DNA of 64,000 nt from Ligustrum vulgare (lineage: Eukaryota > Streptophyta > Magnoliopsida > Lamiales > Oleaceae), in assembly GCA_963555705.1 (NCBI GenBank), contig OY743187.1, positions 8,384,133-8,448,132 on the forward strand, read 5' to 3'. The translations under genes and the position numbers were made by a program. Shown here in pieces: positions 12,809-23,713 of this stretch (position 1 is its first letter; every line of letters begins with the position of its first letter). The notes under the pieces were generated by a model, which was not told where the DNA came from, made no database searches, and saw only the letters and a program-made list of their open reading frames with translations.

Positions 12809-14018
12809 CCACCACCTTTTTATGAAGAAATTATGCACGTCACACCTTTGGTATATATAAAATAAAATAAAATAAAATCCCGCTAGCGTTGCAGGAGAAG
12901 TGTTGTTGATGACTAAATCTATATATATAAGTGTGTCCCGCCTCTGTAGCTTAAGCTTAAGCTTTTAAAAACACCACTTGGTTCTGCTTATATATGATTA
13001 TGAGGCAAATGAGGGCTTTCAGCATCACTTCCAAAACCTAGACAAGAAGCCAAAAGCAGACTAATATGCTAACTGAAGATAAGATTTGGGGAAAAAAAAA
13101 AGTGAGGCTCCCAAGCCGGCACATCTCATCCTCCTTCATCAGATCTCTGATTCCTCTTTTCAACCCACATATTACCCAAACCTGGAAACCCAACATGCCA
13201 TACTAATGTCGAGATCCAAATACCGATTAACACACTCGAATCATAGATTTTACAATCCGTAGCAAATGCAGCAACCCCAATTCTTGTAAATTGTAATCAC
13301 CAAATCAAAATATCAAGTGGCCAATAAAAAAATGATTTGTGTAAAATTGGTTTGCAAATTGAGGAAACATGATGTAATGATGCTTTTGCTTTTGCCCTCA
13401 ACAATTATCAATAAGAAAATAATAAATTGGAATTGGAAAAATGAATTCAATCAGATGCTTAAATTCTTTAAACATGAAAATCAATCACCTAATTTTTTGT
13501 TTTGGAATTCTGGAAAAAATATAAAATTATAAACTTACTGGTTAGAAGGATATTATGGAGGTTGATTTTCCGAGAAATGGTAACTGAATTGATATCTTCG
13601 ACCATAAATCGAGAAGAAGAAGATGATGTTCTTCCATCTGAAAAGAATTTGAACCGAAGAGAGAATAATGGAAAATGAGAAAGTTTAACCGGAAAAGAAT
13701 GAGTAAATAATAAATATGGAAAAGAATTTGAAACAGAGAGAGAATAATGGAAAAATGAGAAAGTTTAACCGAAAAGGGACGTGTAAATATGGGAAAGGAA
13801 CGAATATGCAGATAGGTGGAAGTAACCGTGCATGTTCAAATTTCAAGCCACTAATTTGAACACCCACTAATTCAACTACCATCAATAAATCTATAAATTG
13901 AAAATAAATTAAAAAAATTCACATTTAGAATTTAGATTCTTTCCAATTTGCAGATTCCAAAAACTAATTCTGCCCAATTGAGATTCCAGAATCTCAGTTG
14001 ATTTTATATAGTATATAG
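12809..14018. other. 5' half of the split Helitron, no gene
   Basis: AT-rich DNA without recognisable coding. At 12918 (A before TCTATATATATAAG) there is a second Helitron-5'-like start on the plus strand, but no partner could be assigned. Next to the 14019 terminus is an imperfect palindrome around GATTCCAGAATCTCA. Confidence 0.4.
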
Positions 14019-14245
14019 ATTTTTTAAACCATTTTTTAATTATACATATTTTCTTTTTCTACTTTTTAACCATATATTTTTCATCGAAAAAAAAAAAATT
14101 AAATACAAAACTCTTAACAAAGTTAGCCATGACTCAAACCCTATCCCTAGAAGTTCTTCACATACATATTCTTGATCGAATCACTAGTTATGGAATTTAA
14201 CCTAATGCCAAAAAAATTCCAAAAAATTTTAATTTTAATTTTAAT

Positions 14246-14433
14246 AAGCCCTGTTTGATTGTCATACTTTTTGAAAAAAAAAGTTTTGAATTGTAGTTTT
14301 TGAGAAATCGTGTGGTTAAAAAATGGTTTAAAAAGTAAATAATTGTGGGCTTGACTTTTTTGAATGGTTGAGATTGATTACTGTAAAAAAAAAAATATTT
14401 TTTATGAGAAAATATGATTGTCCAACAAGGACT
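14246..14433. mobile_element. MITE with AGCCCTGTTTGATTGTC ends
   Basis: The left end AAGCCCTGTTTGATTGTC is matched by the right end GATTGTCCAACAAGGACT as an imperfect inverted repeat. The interior is short, AT-rich and non-coding. It lies just upstream of the reticulon gene. Confidence 0.5.
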
Positions 14434-14656
14434 AAGTCAAAATCCGAAAATAGTTATCGTTTCCTTACCGTTGGGTTTAGAGGTGGTGACCCACAGACCC
14501 GCCGTTAAAGTTTCATAAAATTCAAAAGATAATACCCCTTAACGGCTATTTTTTGGTTAGAACCCTCCATTCATAACACACACCAATACCCCTTTCTCCT
14601 CATCCAAGAAATCCAAGAAAAATCTCAAAATCTAAGCTCAGAATCAGATCAAAACC

Positions 14657-16625
14657 ATGGAATCCACACCGCCTTCTCATCGATCAGAGCCCCGGAGTCA
14701 AACCAAATCAGCCTCGAGACTTTCCAAAATCCGCCATTGCATTGAAGAAGGAACGACCATTCCTCAGCTCTCTCTTGAAATAGTACCTTCTTCACCTAAA
14801 ATATCCACTCCATCACCTACATCTACGTCATCCCCGAGGCCGCCTTATCTCCCGCTTCGCGAGCTTCTATTGCTAACGCCTTCCCCTCTTAAGAGATCGA
14901 AAACCCGAATTTCTGAAAGGCTTGAAATGGCGGAAGAGACCGCAATTGAGACTGCCGGGGTTCGAAAAAGATGCAAGAGTAGAAATTCTGCAATGGGGTA
15001 TTTGGCTTCTCCAAGGAATACTTGGAGATCTCGAAGAAGATCGGAGCAAGAAATGAGAGAAGATAAAGAGTTTTGTACAGGGGAAGAAATGGTTAAGCCA
15101 AGAAAGAAGAGACATAGTAGTAGATCCAACTCCAAGAAGGATAAATTAAGCTCTGTCCCTTCAACTCCATCTCCAAGTACGTATATATTACTTGAACTTT
15201 TTTCCGATAATTCTTTTATTTCAGCATTTGAAATCATGAGTTAGTTTGTGGGATTCAGAAACAATTGATGGAGATGGGTGCAATCTGGACAAAATCAGAG
15301 TGCTTATAAAGGAGTTAATAATGTGGAAAGATATCTCAAAAGCAAGCCTTTGGTTCGGTTTTGGGTCCATCTGTTTCTTATCTTCTTGTTTTACGAAGGG
15401 AGTTAACTACAGGTATGTTTTTGTGTAATCTTCAGTTGATCTTTTCTTTGAAATCCACCTGAAAAACCTTTGCAACAACGTCATTTTTTGTAGCATTTTC
15501 TCACTGATATCTCAATTGGGACTTCTGTTTCTGGGCTTCTCTTTCTTCTCCAACTCGATGAGGCAAAGGTAAAAACCACATTTCACATTCTTGTTAAGCT
15601 AAATTTGTATTACAAATTTTGCTGAATGGATATCATATTTACAGGGATCCTAATGAGATTAAACTCAAGTTTAAGCTGACAGAAGACGACATTTTGAAAG
15701 TTAGTAGGCTAATACTACCAGCTGCAAATCTCGCAATTACAAAAACAAGGGAACTGTTTTCAGGAGAACCAGCCATGACCCTCAAAGTAATTTTACGATC
15801 TTCATTTGTGTAGCTACTTATTTTCGGCTTAATAGATAGGACCATTCTTGATTGTAATAATTTTCTTGCTTAATTATTAGGTAGTACCATTTATCCTTAT
15901 TGGAGCTGAGTATGGCCATCTTATTACCCTATGGAGGTTATGTGCACTTGGTAAGATCATTCAAATAATCAATCACCTACTTCCTCATTACATGTTTGGT
16001 AAAGTGGATTTGGACAATACTAAATCCTGATATCATCTTGTTCATTGCATTAAAGTTTGACATTGCCTTGATGACGTTTTCTATGAATCTGACAGGGTTT
16101 TTCATAAGCTTTACCGGTCCAAAACTGTATTCCTCTTACTCTGTTCAATTATGTAGAAAAGGTGGAACAAAACAATATTTTAACAATTTCAATTTATTGG
16201 TTTATTTTTCCCGTGTTTTACTGAGAATTTTTTTATTATTATTTATTATTATAAGCAGTTGAGTATTTGAAATCTTGGGTGTTGGAGGCTTGGGGAGCTT
16301 GCTCTCACAAGAAGATTGTAGCAGGATCAGCTGTAACTGCTTTTTGGAATCTGACCTCTACAAGAACCCGAATCTTTGCCGGTAATTACGCACATTTATC
16401 GCTACTGATCAAAATCGAGTACCAAAAAGCCTAAATGGAAGATTGGCAACTTACTGATGTGAATTTTTTGTATTGCTTGTTGCAGCATTCCTATGTCTAG
16501 TAATAGTAAGATACTGTAGACAACATTCAGAAGGAGAAAATGTCGAAGAGGACATAGTAGAAGAAAAACAAGAGCAACAGCAATCACAGGCATTAGTTGC
16601 ACTAGATATTGGATCCCAAAAGTGA
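14657..16625 (+). CDS. RTNLB17: Reticulon-like protein, RTNLB17 type (8 exons)
   Basis: Spliced model: 14657-15176, 15259-15412, 15494-15568, 15645-15786, 15881-15950, 16096-16161, 16259-16381 and 16486-16625. All introns are GT-AG and all phases agree, giving 429 residues. The N-terminal 170 residues are Ser/Arg-rich and contain the plant RTNLB17-type motif LPLRELLLLTPSPLKRSK and a basic KPRKKRHSSR segment. The reticulon domain follows: VLIKELIMWKDISKASLWFG, a first hydrophobic hairpin (SICFLSSC, then FSLISQLGLLFLGFSFFSN), a hydrophilic loop (IKLKFKLTEDDILKVSRLI), and a second hairpin (VVPFILIGAEYGHLITLWRL plus FFISFTGPKLYSSYS). An acidic, Gln-rich tail follows EYLKSWVLEAWGACSHKK. Reticulons shape tubular ER. 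The symbol follows closest resemblance, so paralogue assignment is less certain than family. Confidence 0.88.
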
Positions 16626-19011
16626 TCTTTTTACATATATGCGTATATATTATTTATTATATACACATTGTTCTAATTTCCACAAGCTGATGAGTGTGAT
16701 CACTATTTATTGTAAATGCATGAAGTGCAGGCACTTATTTGATATGCAGAGTGAAAATCTTGTAATGGTACTTCACTTCAGAAGATTTGTTACCTATTCT
16801 ACACTGAAATTAAGCCTATTTGTCACTATAGAGTGCATTGTTGAATATGTGATCGACTAAATTCATCATATGCACTATTACGGTGTATCTATCTATCTAT
16901 CTATCTATCTGTGACTATGTAAGGTCTCCGTGCCCAAGGAAACTATCATTCAAATCAACAATACAAGCACCAAGTTCAAGGCTCCAGCACTGACAATAAA
17001 TGCACAAAGAACAAGAACTTTATAGAACAGGAATAGCCTGAAACAATTTTCAAACATTGTCTAAATATAATTTCTAACATCAAACATATAACGCTAAAAC
17101 TCGGAAGGAGATTTCCAACAAGTCGAAAATCCAGTTCCCAGTGATTTTAGAGGATCACTTATCAAATCTCATGCATCATCAAAGCCTCCTACAAGAAGGG
17201 TAGATTCAAATTTAGTGTCTATCCATCCATTAATCATCAATTTGCTTTCAACATGGATGTCAAATTTGTCAAATATGGCTTAGGAATCAGCAATAAGGTT
17301 CAAACCAAACATCTAATTGACATCATTGTCATTGTCATTGTCAGCTAGTGTGCACAATTTTGAATAGAAAACCTTGCTTGAAGCCTTGATGAATGATACT
17401 GATCACAGGTCATTGTCAGCTAATTGATATACAAGAAATCAGTAAAATATTTCAACTCACCATTGACATCATTTACATAATAAAGTATAACTACGCCTTA
17501 GAAAATCACACATGCAGAATAATTTCTACAAGGTACATATATATATAATATAAAAACGAATGGATCTCTCTCAATATTTAAAGAGCAACATCTAGAAGTT
17601 CCTCGAGACCTGGAAGCAGTGAAATCCAAAGAGGCCCATTCGCAGCTCATTCAAATTGTCTCAAGTCTCTACTAACGAGTTTGTACATTAAATAATCCTT
17701 GCCATCACACATCATCATTGGCAACTGATTAAATAAAGTTAAATAGTAAGTTTCAATCCTAATTAATTTACTTTGAAAAGGTTATCCTATTTTAATTTTA
17801 ATCAAGTAAAATAGGATATGACTGCCCAGTTCAGCAAGTAAAATATTCAATATTTTTCCAATACACTTAAGAAATACAACCACCGATGGAAGAATAATCG
17901 TGTGAGAGGGATAATTTGAAAAATAGACATACCACTATTTATAAAGAATTAATATACTCATTAAAGAAACTCCAAAAAGTAGAGTTAATTCCACCTGTTA
18001 ATTAAAGATCACAGAGGAGTACTTTATTCATATTCAAAAGGAGCCTAGAAATGTGAATTCTATTTAAAACAGTGATCCCTAGAAAACAAAGCTCCGACAC
18101 ACAAAGTAATTCCTTTTGGCTTCTCTCCATCTTCATCTAGTCTTCTTAAGGCCTACAACAGGAAGAATGAAGGCTCTTCTTGGTCAAATGAGGAAATAGG
18201 CATAAGAAAATAGAAATAGTCATTACTGACTACTCTTGAAATGCAAAATGACAAAAGGTATCAGTCAAGGCTAGATCTTGATTAGTATCTCTTTAGCTCC
18301 AGGCTTAATTTCATTTTTTTGTCATATAGCTATCGTATTTCCTGTAGAGATTTTATTCTCTTCTACCTATATAATAGGTGAGAAGGGTGTAGTTTCTCCA
18401 TAAAACAATCCTTTTCAATTGTATATATCAGAATATGAATACATCACAATAGGGCTGAAATCGTCTTCTTCTTTTCTCCAAATTTTAATCTCTTTTAAGT
18501 TTTAACATATTCATCCTATATTTCTATTAATATCCAATAACCAGATGATATAGATATTTCAAATATTATTTAATTAACTCAATCTCATCATCCGTGAAAG
18601 GGAAGTGCGTAGAGAGGGAGACAGGGACGACATAGAAGGATGTGTTGTCTGCTGCTAGACTATGTACAAACCTTAAGACTAGAAAAGTACCTAATATGCT
18701 TCTATTGACATTAGAATGTCGTTGAGGAAAAAAACTAACTTACCAGAGATGTGAACGATGGAACAAAACAGCAAAGGAAGGCCCTACAGGTGTCGCTAGA
18801 TATCTAAAGAAGAATAAAAACCCAATGGTTAGGCTACCTTTAAGGAAGTTTACAAAAAGCAGGGGTAAAAGAAATCTCATAGAACACCAAGCGGCTTTAT
18901 GGATAAAAAAAGGAGAAAGAAAACACAAGGTCTTTTTCTTTTTTCTTCTCGGAATATGGGATTCATCCTTCAATTTCCCTAGAAAAAAAAAACATCAATT
19001 ACTTTTCACTT
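16626..19011. other. Intergenic, no gene recognised
   Basis: 3' flank of the reticulon gene, then AT-rich DNA. A (TCTA)n tract lies at 16886-16910. At about 17530-17560 a tract ACATATATATATAATATAAAAAC resembles a decayed Helitron 5' end on the plus strand. The rest shows no domain-bearing ORF in either direction. Confidence 0.45.
16886..16910. repeat. (TCTA)n microsatellite
   Basis: About six perfect copies of the tetranucleotide downstream of the reticulon stop codon. Confidence 0.9.
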
Positions 19012-19145
19012 AGCCCATGTTTGGCCCTCATTTTCAACTACATATTTCATGGGACACACAACGTAATCTACTTTTCAACCACACATTTCATCAACTTTAT
19101 AAAATCTACTAAAATATGATTTTTTTAGCTAACCAAATAGGGGCT
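19012..19145. mobile_element. MITE with GCCCATGTTTGG ends
   Basis: AGCCCATGTTTGG at the left and CCAAATAGGGGCTT at the right form a terminal inverted repeat. The interior repeats AACCACACATTTCA-like phrases that also occur in MITEs at 41716 and 54443. Confidence 0.55.
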
Positions 19146-20000
19146 TAATTTCATCTTAAGCATTTCTATTTTAATCATTTTAATGTGCACGAAAGATCGA
19201 CATTTCACCAATAGTAATGCTGGTGAAACTGTCCCAAAACCTCTTTGTTATATCATTGAAAACTGGGACCTATATGCAAAATAAATATGGGAACCAAGTG
19301 CCAATAGACCTTTGTTAAGAACAACAGTGGAATCACGTGTAGGAAATCACTAAAGTAAATTATAAGTACAGTGTTTTAACATTTCAAAAGAATTGTATGA
19401 GGAAAATAGTTTGACGTGCAAAAAAGAATAAACAATCTGTGCACTGTTGGGTGGTGGCTATCAAGATACTGAATTGATTGTGGAAATCCCCCTCTACAAG
19501 ATAAACGTTCTTGGAGAAATGACTAGCTACTTCTAAGGGCAATACAAAGACTAGATTTAACACACTTTGGGTTATGCGATGGTAAAACATATTTGAAGCA
19601 AGGAAAGTATGTCTTCTTTCGTATACTCAGCCCCGTTTGAGTCCCATTATCTAAAAACTCATTTTCGACCATACATTCTCTTGAGAAAAAATTTACACGT
19701 AAACCAAATTTTTTTACCTACTTTTGAACCACATTTTCAAAAAAAAAATACTATTACAAAAATCATTTTTTAACAAAAAATGTAGAGCTCAAACAGAAGC
19801 TCATTCAAATTCGTCTGTATGAGAATCCTAATCGAAAGGCAGAATCATATGACTAAGTTAAAAGTTAGAATCTGAATCTTTATGTATTGAAATCAAAGAA
19901 AATGCTACTATTTGACCAATAATAGATGACATGAAATCGGTTTTGATCTCTTGTTACTAGTTACACTCAAGAGAGAGGGATGAAAAAAGTACATGTTTGA

Positions 20001-20076
20001 CACCACACTCACGTGGGGGTGTGGGGTCCAACACACAATTATGGCCAGACCCCACACCCCATGTGAGTGTATTGTC
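20001..20076. repeat. Imperfect foldback, CACACTCACGTGGGGG family
   Basis: The left arm (ACACTCACGTGGGGGTGTGG) and right arm (CCACACCCCATGTGAGTGT) are near-perfect reverse complements separated by about 17 nt. The same consensus forms the perfect palindrome at 27381-27442. Confidence 0.7.
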
Positions 20077-20515
20077 ACACATGGGGGCATGGGTGGAGTG
20101 CAAATAGAATTATCCAAACAAAATAACCACCAAACCAAACCCATGCCTTTCATCTCCCAACTTACACAACACAACAGAGACACCATTATACTTTTTATTA
20201 AATCATTTCTAAGAATGTTATTAAATAATAATTAATGAGTTTATATTCCCGAATATTTGAACAATTGTACATGCTTACAACTGGAACAACGAAACAGCAA
20301 CAATTAGACAGAATAAAGTACACATAAGTTCAAAAGGAAAAGCATAATTCATTAACAATATCAAAGAACTACAAGTGCAAGAATCAAATTACTATAAACA
20401 TTGCATGTATTTTTTACCCATCCGAAGCAGTACAACTTTAAACCAACGCAGAATTTAAGCATCAGGTTACTCTTCACCAATTATTCAAAACGCAAATAAA
20501 GGTTAACAGACACCT

Positions 20516-20951
20516 TTAGAGAAACAACAAATTACCTTCAGAAAGCCAGCCGTAACCGCAGCTAGAGACAGTGAGCATCGACGTCATCAATGCTGAGGCA
20601 GTGGCGCTATGATATGGTAGCATTGACCCCACACACGCACTCATCTCAGTTGGACACCTTCAAATTTGTTCAACCAACACATATCAAATAAAAAGAAAAC
20701 CCCTTAAATTAAAAATGCATAATTTACATATACATCAAAATCCAAACGCAAGCGACATTCTAATTTACATAAATATAGATAGGAATAGATAAGAGTTACC
20801 GGAAGACGCGGTGAGACATGGGGTTCCTGGAAGGAACACGGAAGGGGAAGCGAGCAGCCTTCGCTTGGGAGCCGAGTCTCGTGGCGGCGCTACGAACGGA
20901 GAACGACCGTAATACAGATCTGGCGGTGAAGGAAGCGGCGGGAATGGCCAT
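20516..20951 (-). CDS. NOXY2: NOXY2-like mitochondrial protein (2 exons)
   Basis: Minus strand. Exon 1 is 20951-20800, the intron is 20799-20658 (GT-AG), and exon 2 runs from 20657 to a TAA at 20518-20516, giving about 97 residues. The N terminus [17 protein letters not shown] is Arg/Ser/Ala-rich without acidic residues, like a mitochondrial presequence. Then comes the family core: [37 protein letters not shown] and [18 protein letters not shown]. These match the plant family of NONRESPONDING TO OXYLIPINS 2, small mitochondrial proteins linked genetically to oxylipin responses. Alternative splicing of the last exon is common in the family, and a GT at 20535-20534 just after GLSE-type codons could be used as a donor. 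The read-through end is preferred because it gives the usual length. Confidence 0.78.
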
Positions 20952-21230
20952 TTCTTTGATTTTTTTCCTGTCGAATCTGGAAAAATTTGGGTATTTGAGC
21001 TAAGCCTTAAACCCTGCACTGTTGAGGGTTTCGACCAAAATCTTCACCATTGGGGAATTCTTTTGGGAATAATAAGATAGATTAATCTTTGTGAGATTTA
21101 TCAATTGGGTCCTTATTCAATTATTTTACTTTACAGAATTGGATTAAAATTTAAAACACGTATGGTCAACAAAGTTATGAGCTTGTTCCTATTTGGTCAT
21201 CTATCTTTGATTATTTTTCTATCATGGAAA

Positions 21231-21234
<4 letters not shown>

Positions 21235-21262
<28 letters not shown>
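21235..21262. repeat. Poly(T) tract
   Basis: A run of more than 25 T residues upstream of the Helitron 3' terminus; possibly the tail of a reverse-strand retroposed sequence. Confidence 0.6.
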
Positions 21263-21265
<3 letters not shown>

Positions 21266-21423
21266 ATTGTAGTCGCAGCTATTCAATCTGTGAAGATAAA
21301 ATGTCCAAATGAAAATTTTCACCGACTCTCTCTCAAAATGCAAAAGTGAAAATTGTGGCCAAGAATAATGTTCTAGTATCCGTGTCTTATGTTCAACACT
21401 ATAAAACCAACTTAAAATCAAAT

Positions 21424-21450
21424 CTCGTGTAAAGCACGAGTCAATACTAG
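21424..21450 (+). mobile_element. Helitron 3' terminus (plus strand)
   Basis: The perfect hairpin CTCGTGTAAAGCACGAG (6-bp stem) is followed by TCAATA and the terminal CTAG (21447-21450), with T next, as expected for a Helitron inserted between A and T. The 5' end was not found with confidence. Sequence to the left, possibly including the NOXY2 gene, may belong to it. Confidence 0.72.
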
Positions 21451-22174
21451 TATAGGTAGAAGTTTAGAAGAAACAACAAAGGGTTAATTACCCCTTCATC
21501 ATTAAACTTTACAAAAGATTTTCATCATGTCACTGAACTTTGAAAACCTCCCCATTAATCACCGAACTATGTAAAATGTCATCTCATCCATCACTTTTGC
21601 AAGATCTGTTAAAAAATCTAATGGTTTTGATTATTTGGATGATAAAATATCCTATGTGACAAGTATTTTGACACGTGGTCGTCAAGTACGCAATTGTTAC
21701 ACACATGGAAAACCTTGTTTAAGAACACTTTTTTACTTTTAAAAAAAAAAAAGTTGAACAAAACAAAAGTTCAACTGAACCCAAATCAGATTTCCTCTCC
21801 CATATTCTCTCAATTCGATTCAATTTTTGATTAATTTCTACTATAAAATTGTTAGATATTATTTCGTATGTATAGATCGAAAATGACAATTAAAGCCTCA
21901 TAACCCACCGCAAATCCGTGGGATACCATGGAAATGGCCAAATGAAAATGGTATTTTATGAAAATAACCAAAAATTTTATCAACTTATAAAAATAGCCTT
22001 AGAGAGATTAGGAACTACCAAAAATACATTTAAATATCATATTTCAACTAAGCCTATTAGAATTTAGAAAAGTTGCAAACTAGTCCTTAAAACTTTACAT
22101 TTATATACTTTTAATTAATTTTGTTTATATGATTTTATTTGATTTTTGTTCGCTCACAGTAGCACCCCCTCAAT

Positions 22175-22186
22175 TGGTATCAGAGT
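22175..22186 (+). other. Pararetroviral tRNA-Met primer-binding site
   Basis: TGGTATCAGAGT matches the TGGTATCAGAGC complement of initiator tRNA-Met over 11 of 12 bases. It sits at the left edge of the viral sequence, where the minus-strand gap of the circular genome would be. Confidence 0.8.
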
Positions 22187-22262
22187 CATATGACAGATCT
22201 AAAAGATAAATATTATATGACAAAAAAATAAAAATAAATATATAATATATACATAAAGATTT

Positions 22263-22475
22263 ATGATTATGCATACATTAATACTACCCGATAATTATAA
22301 AATAGAAATCTTGAAAATTCTAAAAGATTTAGACAAAGATATAAGAAGACATATATATGATTTAATAAATTTCGATATAACAAATGAAGATTTTATCATA
22401 AACGAAACATTATATTTAATCCAAAAAGACATACTAGAAAAATTATATAAAGATTACAGAAATGGATTACCATAG
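22263..22475 (+). CDS. Small viral ORF (70 aa), unknown function
   Basis: Open from MIMHTLILPDNYKIEIL, rich in Asp, Ile and Lys, with predicted amphipathic helices. I recognise no family. Its position just after the primer site is that of the small upstream ORFs of caulimovirids. It ends near a further ATG at 22463, downstream of which the frame is broken by TGA and TAA codons up to about 22880. Confidence 0.5.
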   Translation: MIMHTLILPDNYKIEILKILKDLDKDIRRHIYDLINFDITNEDFIINETLYLIQKDILEKLYKDYRNGLP

Positions 22476-22884
22476 AGGAGATCCTTTATTAATCAAATGT
22501 CTAGATATGAAAACAAATGAAAAATTAGATTCAATAATAGAACAAAGAGGAAATCTAGCAGATCAAATGATAGAAGAAAGAAATATAAAAAGAAAATGAT
22601 TTTTAAGATTAAAATCATTAGAAAGTAAAAGAAAATACTTTAATACAATTCTAAAACAATTACCTAATATACTTATGATCATAAATAATAAAGAAAAAAT
22701 CAATATGAAAAAATATGATATAATTGGATAAATAAAATACTACATAAAAAATTATATAGCACAACAAAGAAAATCAATGCTAAGATCAATTGGAATTTTG
22801 TGAATATAATATAATGATATGTAAAGAAGTAAAATATGACACGGAACTAAGACTAGAAGTTGAGCATACTAGAGGAAGAATTTA

Positions 22885-23460
22885 ATGACGGAATTTCCAG
22901 AAATAAAATTTGAGAAACAAATAATAGAAAATATTAATCTACCAGTGGGATCATACCAGATAAAAGGAGTTAATAGAACTATGTTTCAACCATTAAGCTC
23001 ATGAGGAGAATCTGGTGGATTTCTTAACATGCAATTAAACAGGATAAGTGCCTTTTTATGGGAAACATATAAAAATATAAATTTACAAGATAAATTAGTT
23101 ATTGAAGAATTACAACAGTTAAATATTCAAGATATGAATATCAAAGAAAAATTACAAAATATTCAAAATAAACTAACAATACAATTTAAAGAATTAAAAG
23201 ATATGATAGGAGAAGTTAAAAATATAGATGAAGAAATATTAATAGAATTTCAAAGAAAATCAAGAGAATTAATTAATCAAGATAAAATTGAAGTAATCAT
23301 AGAAAAAATAGATAAGTTAAATGAGAAAATAAAAAAGAATCATAATAAAAGAATCATATCGATAGAAGAAATAATCAAAAAATTAGAAATAAAAATAGAT
23401 GATATGTATGACAAACTATTTAAGGTACAAAAAACTCAGACTATTAAACCAAGAGCATAA
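22885..23460 (+). pseudogene. Viral coiled-coil protein, one TGA break
   Basis: One continuous frame of 191 codons with a single in-frame TGA at 23002-23004; the intact downstream part (from 23029) is 143 residues. The sequence is strongly heptad-like, with repeated I-x-x-L-x-x-K spacing (EELQQLNIQDMNIKEKLQNI). Function unknown. A virion-assembly or aphid-factor-like role would fit its position before the VAP-like ORF, but that is speculation. Confidence 0.55.
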
Positions 23461-23461
23461 A

Positions 23462-23662
23462 ATGTCGATAAGTGAATATATTGAAGATCTAAAAATATTA
23501 ATAAAATCACTAATAAATGATGTTCAAGAGGTAAAAAATGAATTAAAAGAAATAAGAAATGATATAAATATACTAAAACTAGAGATTAGAGAATTCAAAG
23601 AAAATAATAAAAACAAAGATAAGAAAATAGACAAAAAAACTCATAAAAAAAGAAATATTTAG
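23462..23662 (+). CDS. VAP-like small viral protein (66 aa)
   Basis: The ATG starts 2 nt after the previous stop, a spacing typical of caulimovirid polycistronic RNAs. The N-terminal 50 residues form a coiled coil (LKILIKSLINDVQEVKNEL) and the C terminus is highly basic (KNKDKKIDKKTHKKRN). This coil-plus-basic-tail plan matches virion-associated proteins of the family, which tie movement protein to capsid and bind nucleic acid. Assignment is by architecture only. The open frame is intact. Confidence 0.5.
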   Translation: MSISEYIEDLKILIKSLINDVQEVKNELKEIRNDINILKLEIREFKENNKNKDKKIDKKTHKKRNI

Positions 23663-23713
23663 AATAGGAAAGAAACACTTTGAATAAAAAAAATTATAAT
23701 AGAAGTAGGAAGT

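Larger units (their letters stand above)
5251..14019 (-). mobile_element. Non-autonomous Helitron (minus), split by a copia element
   Basis: Read on the minus strand, the element starts at 14019 with TCTATATACTATATAAAATC, preceded by A. It ends at 5251 with CTAG followed by T, the canonical A-T insertion context. About 10 nt before CTAG is the hairpin CCGTGCATCGCACAGG (6-bp stem with one bulge). No Rep/helicase coding is present. Removing the copia insertion (6422-12803 plus one GAAGG) leaves about 2.4 kb. Both termini are clear, but pairing them as one element is inferred from orientation and the absence of other suitable ends between them. Confidence 0.55.

Noticed and set aside
12918..12940. 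Second Helitron-5'-like start (TCTATATATATAAG) on the plus strand
   Set aside because: No matching upstream context or partner end could be confirmed; pairing it with the 3' end at 21450 would be a guess.
14845..15237. Minus-strand open frames opposite the first reticulon exon
   Set aside because: Shadow of the Ser/Arg-rich sense exon; the spliced plus-strand gene explains the sequence.
18740..20186. Open frames of 60-92 codons on both strands
   Set aside because: Low-complexity or palindrome-derived; no conserved motif or splice pattern.
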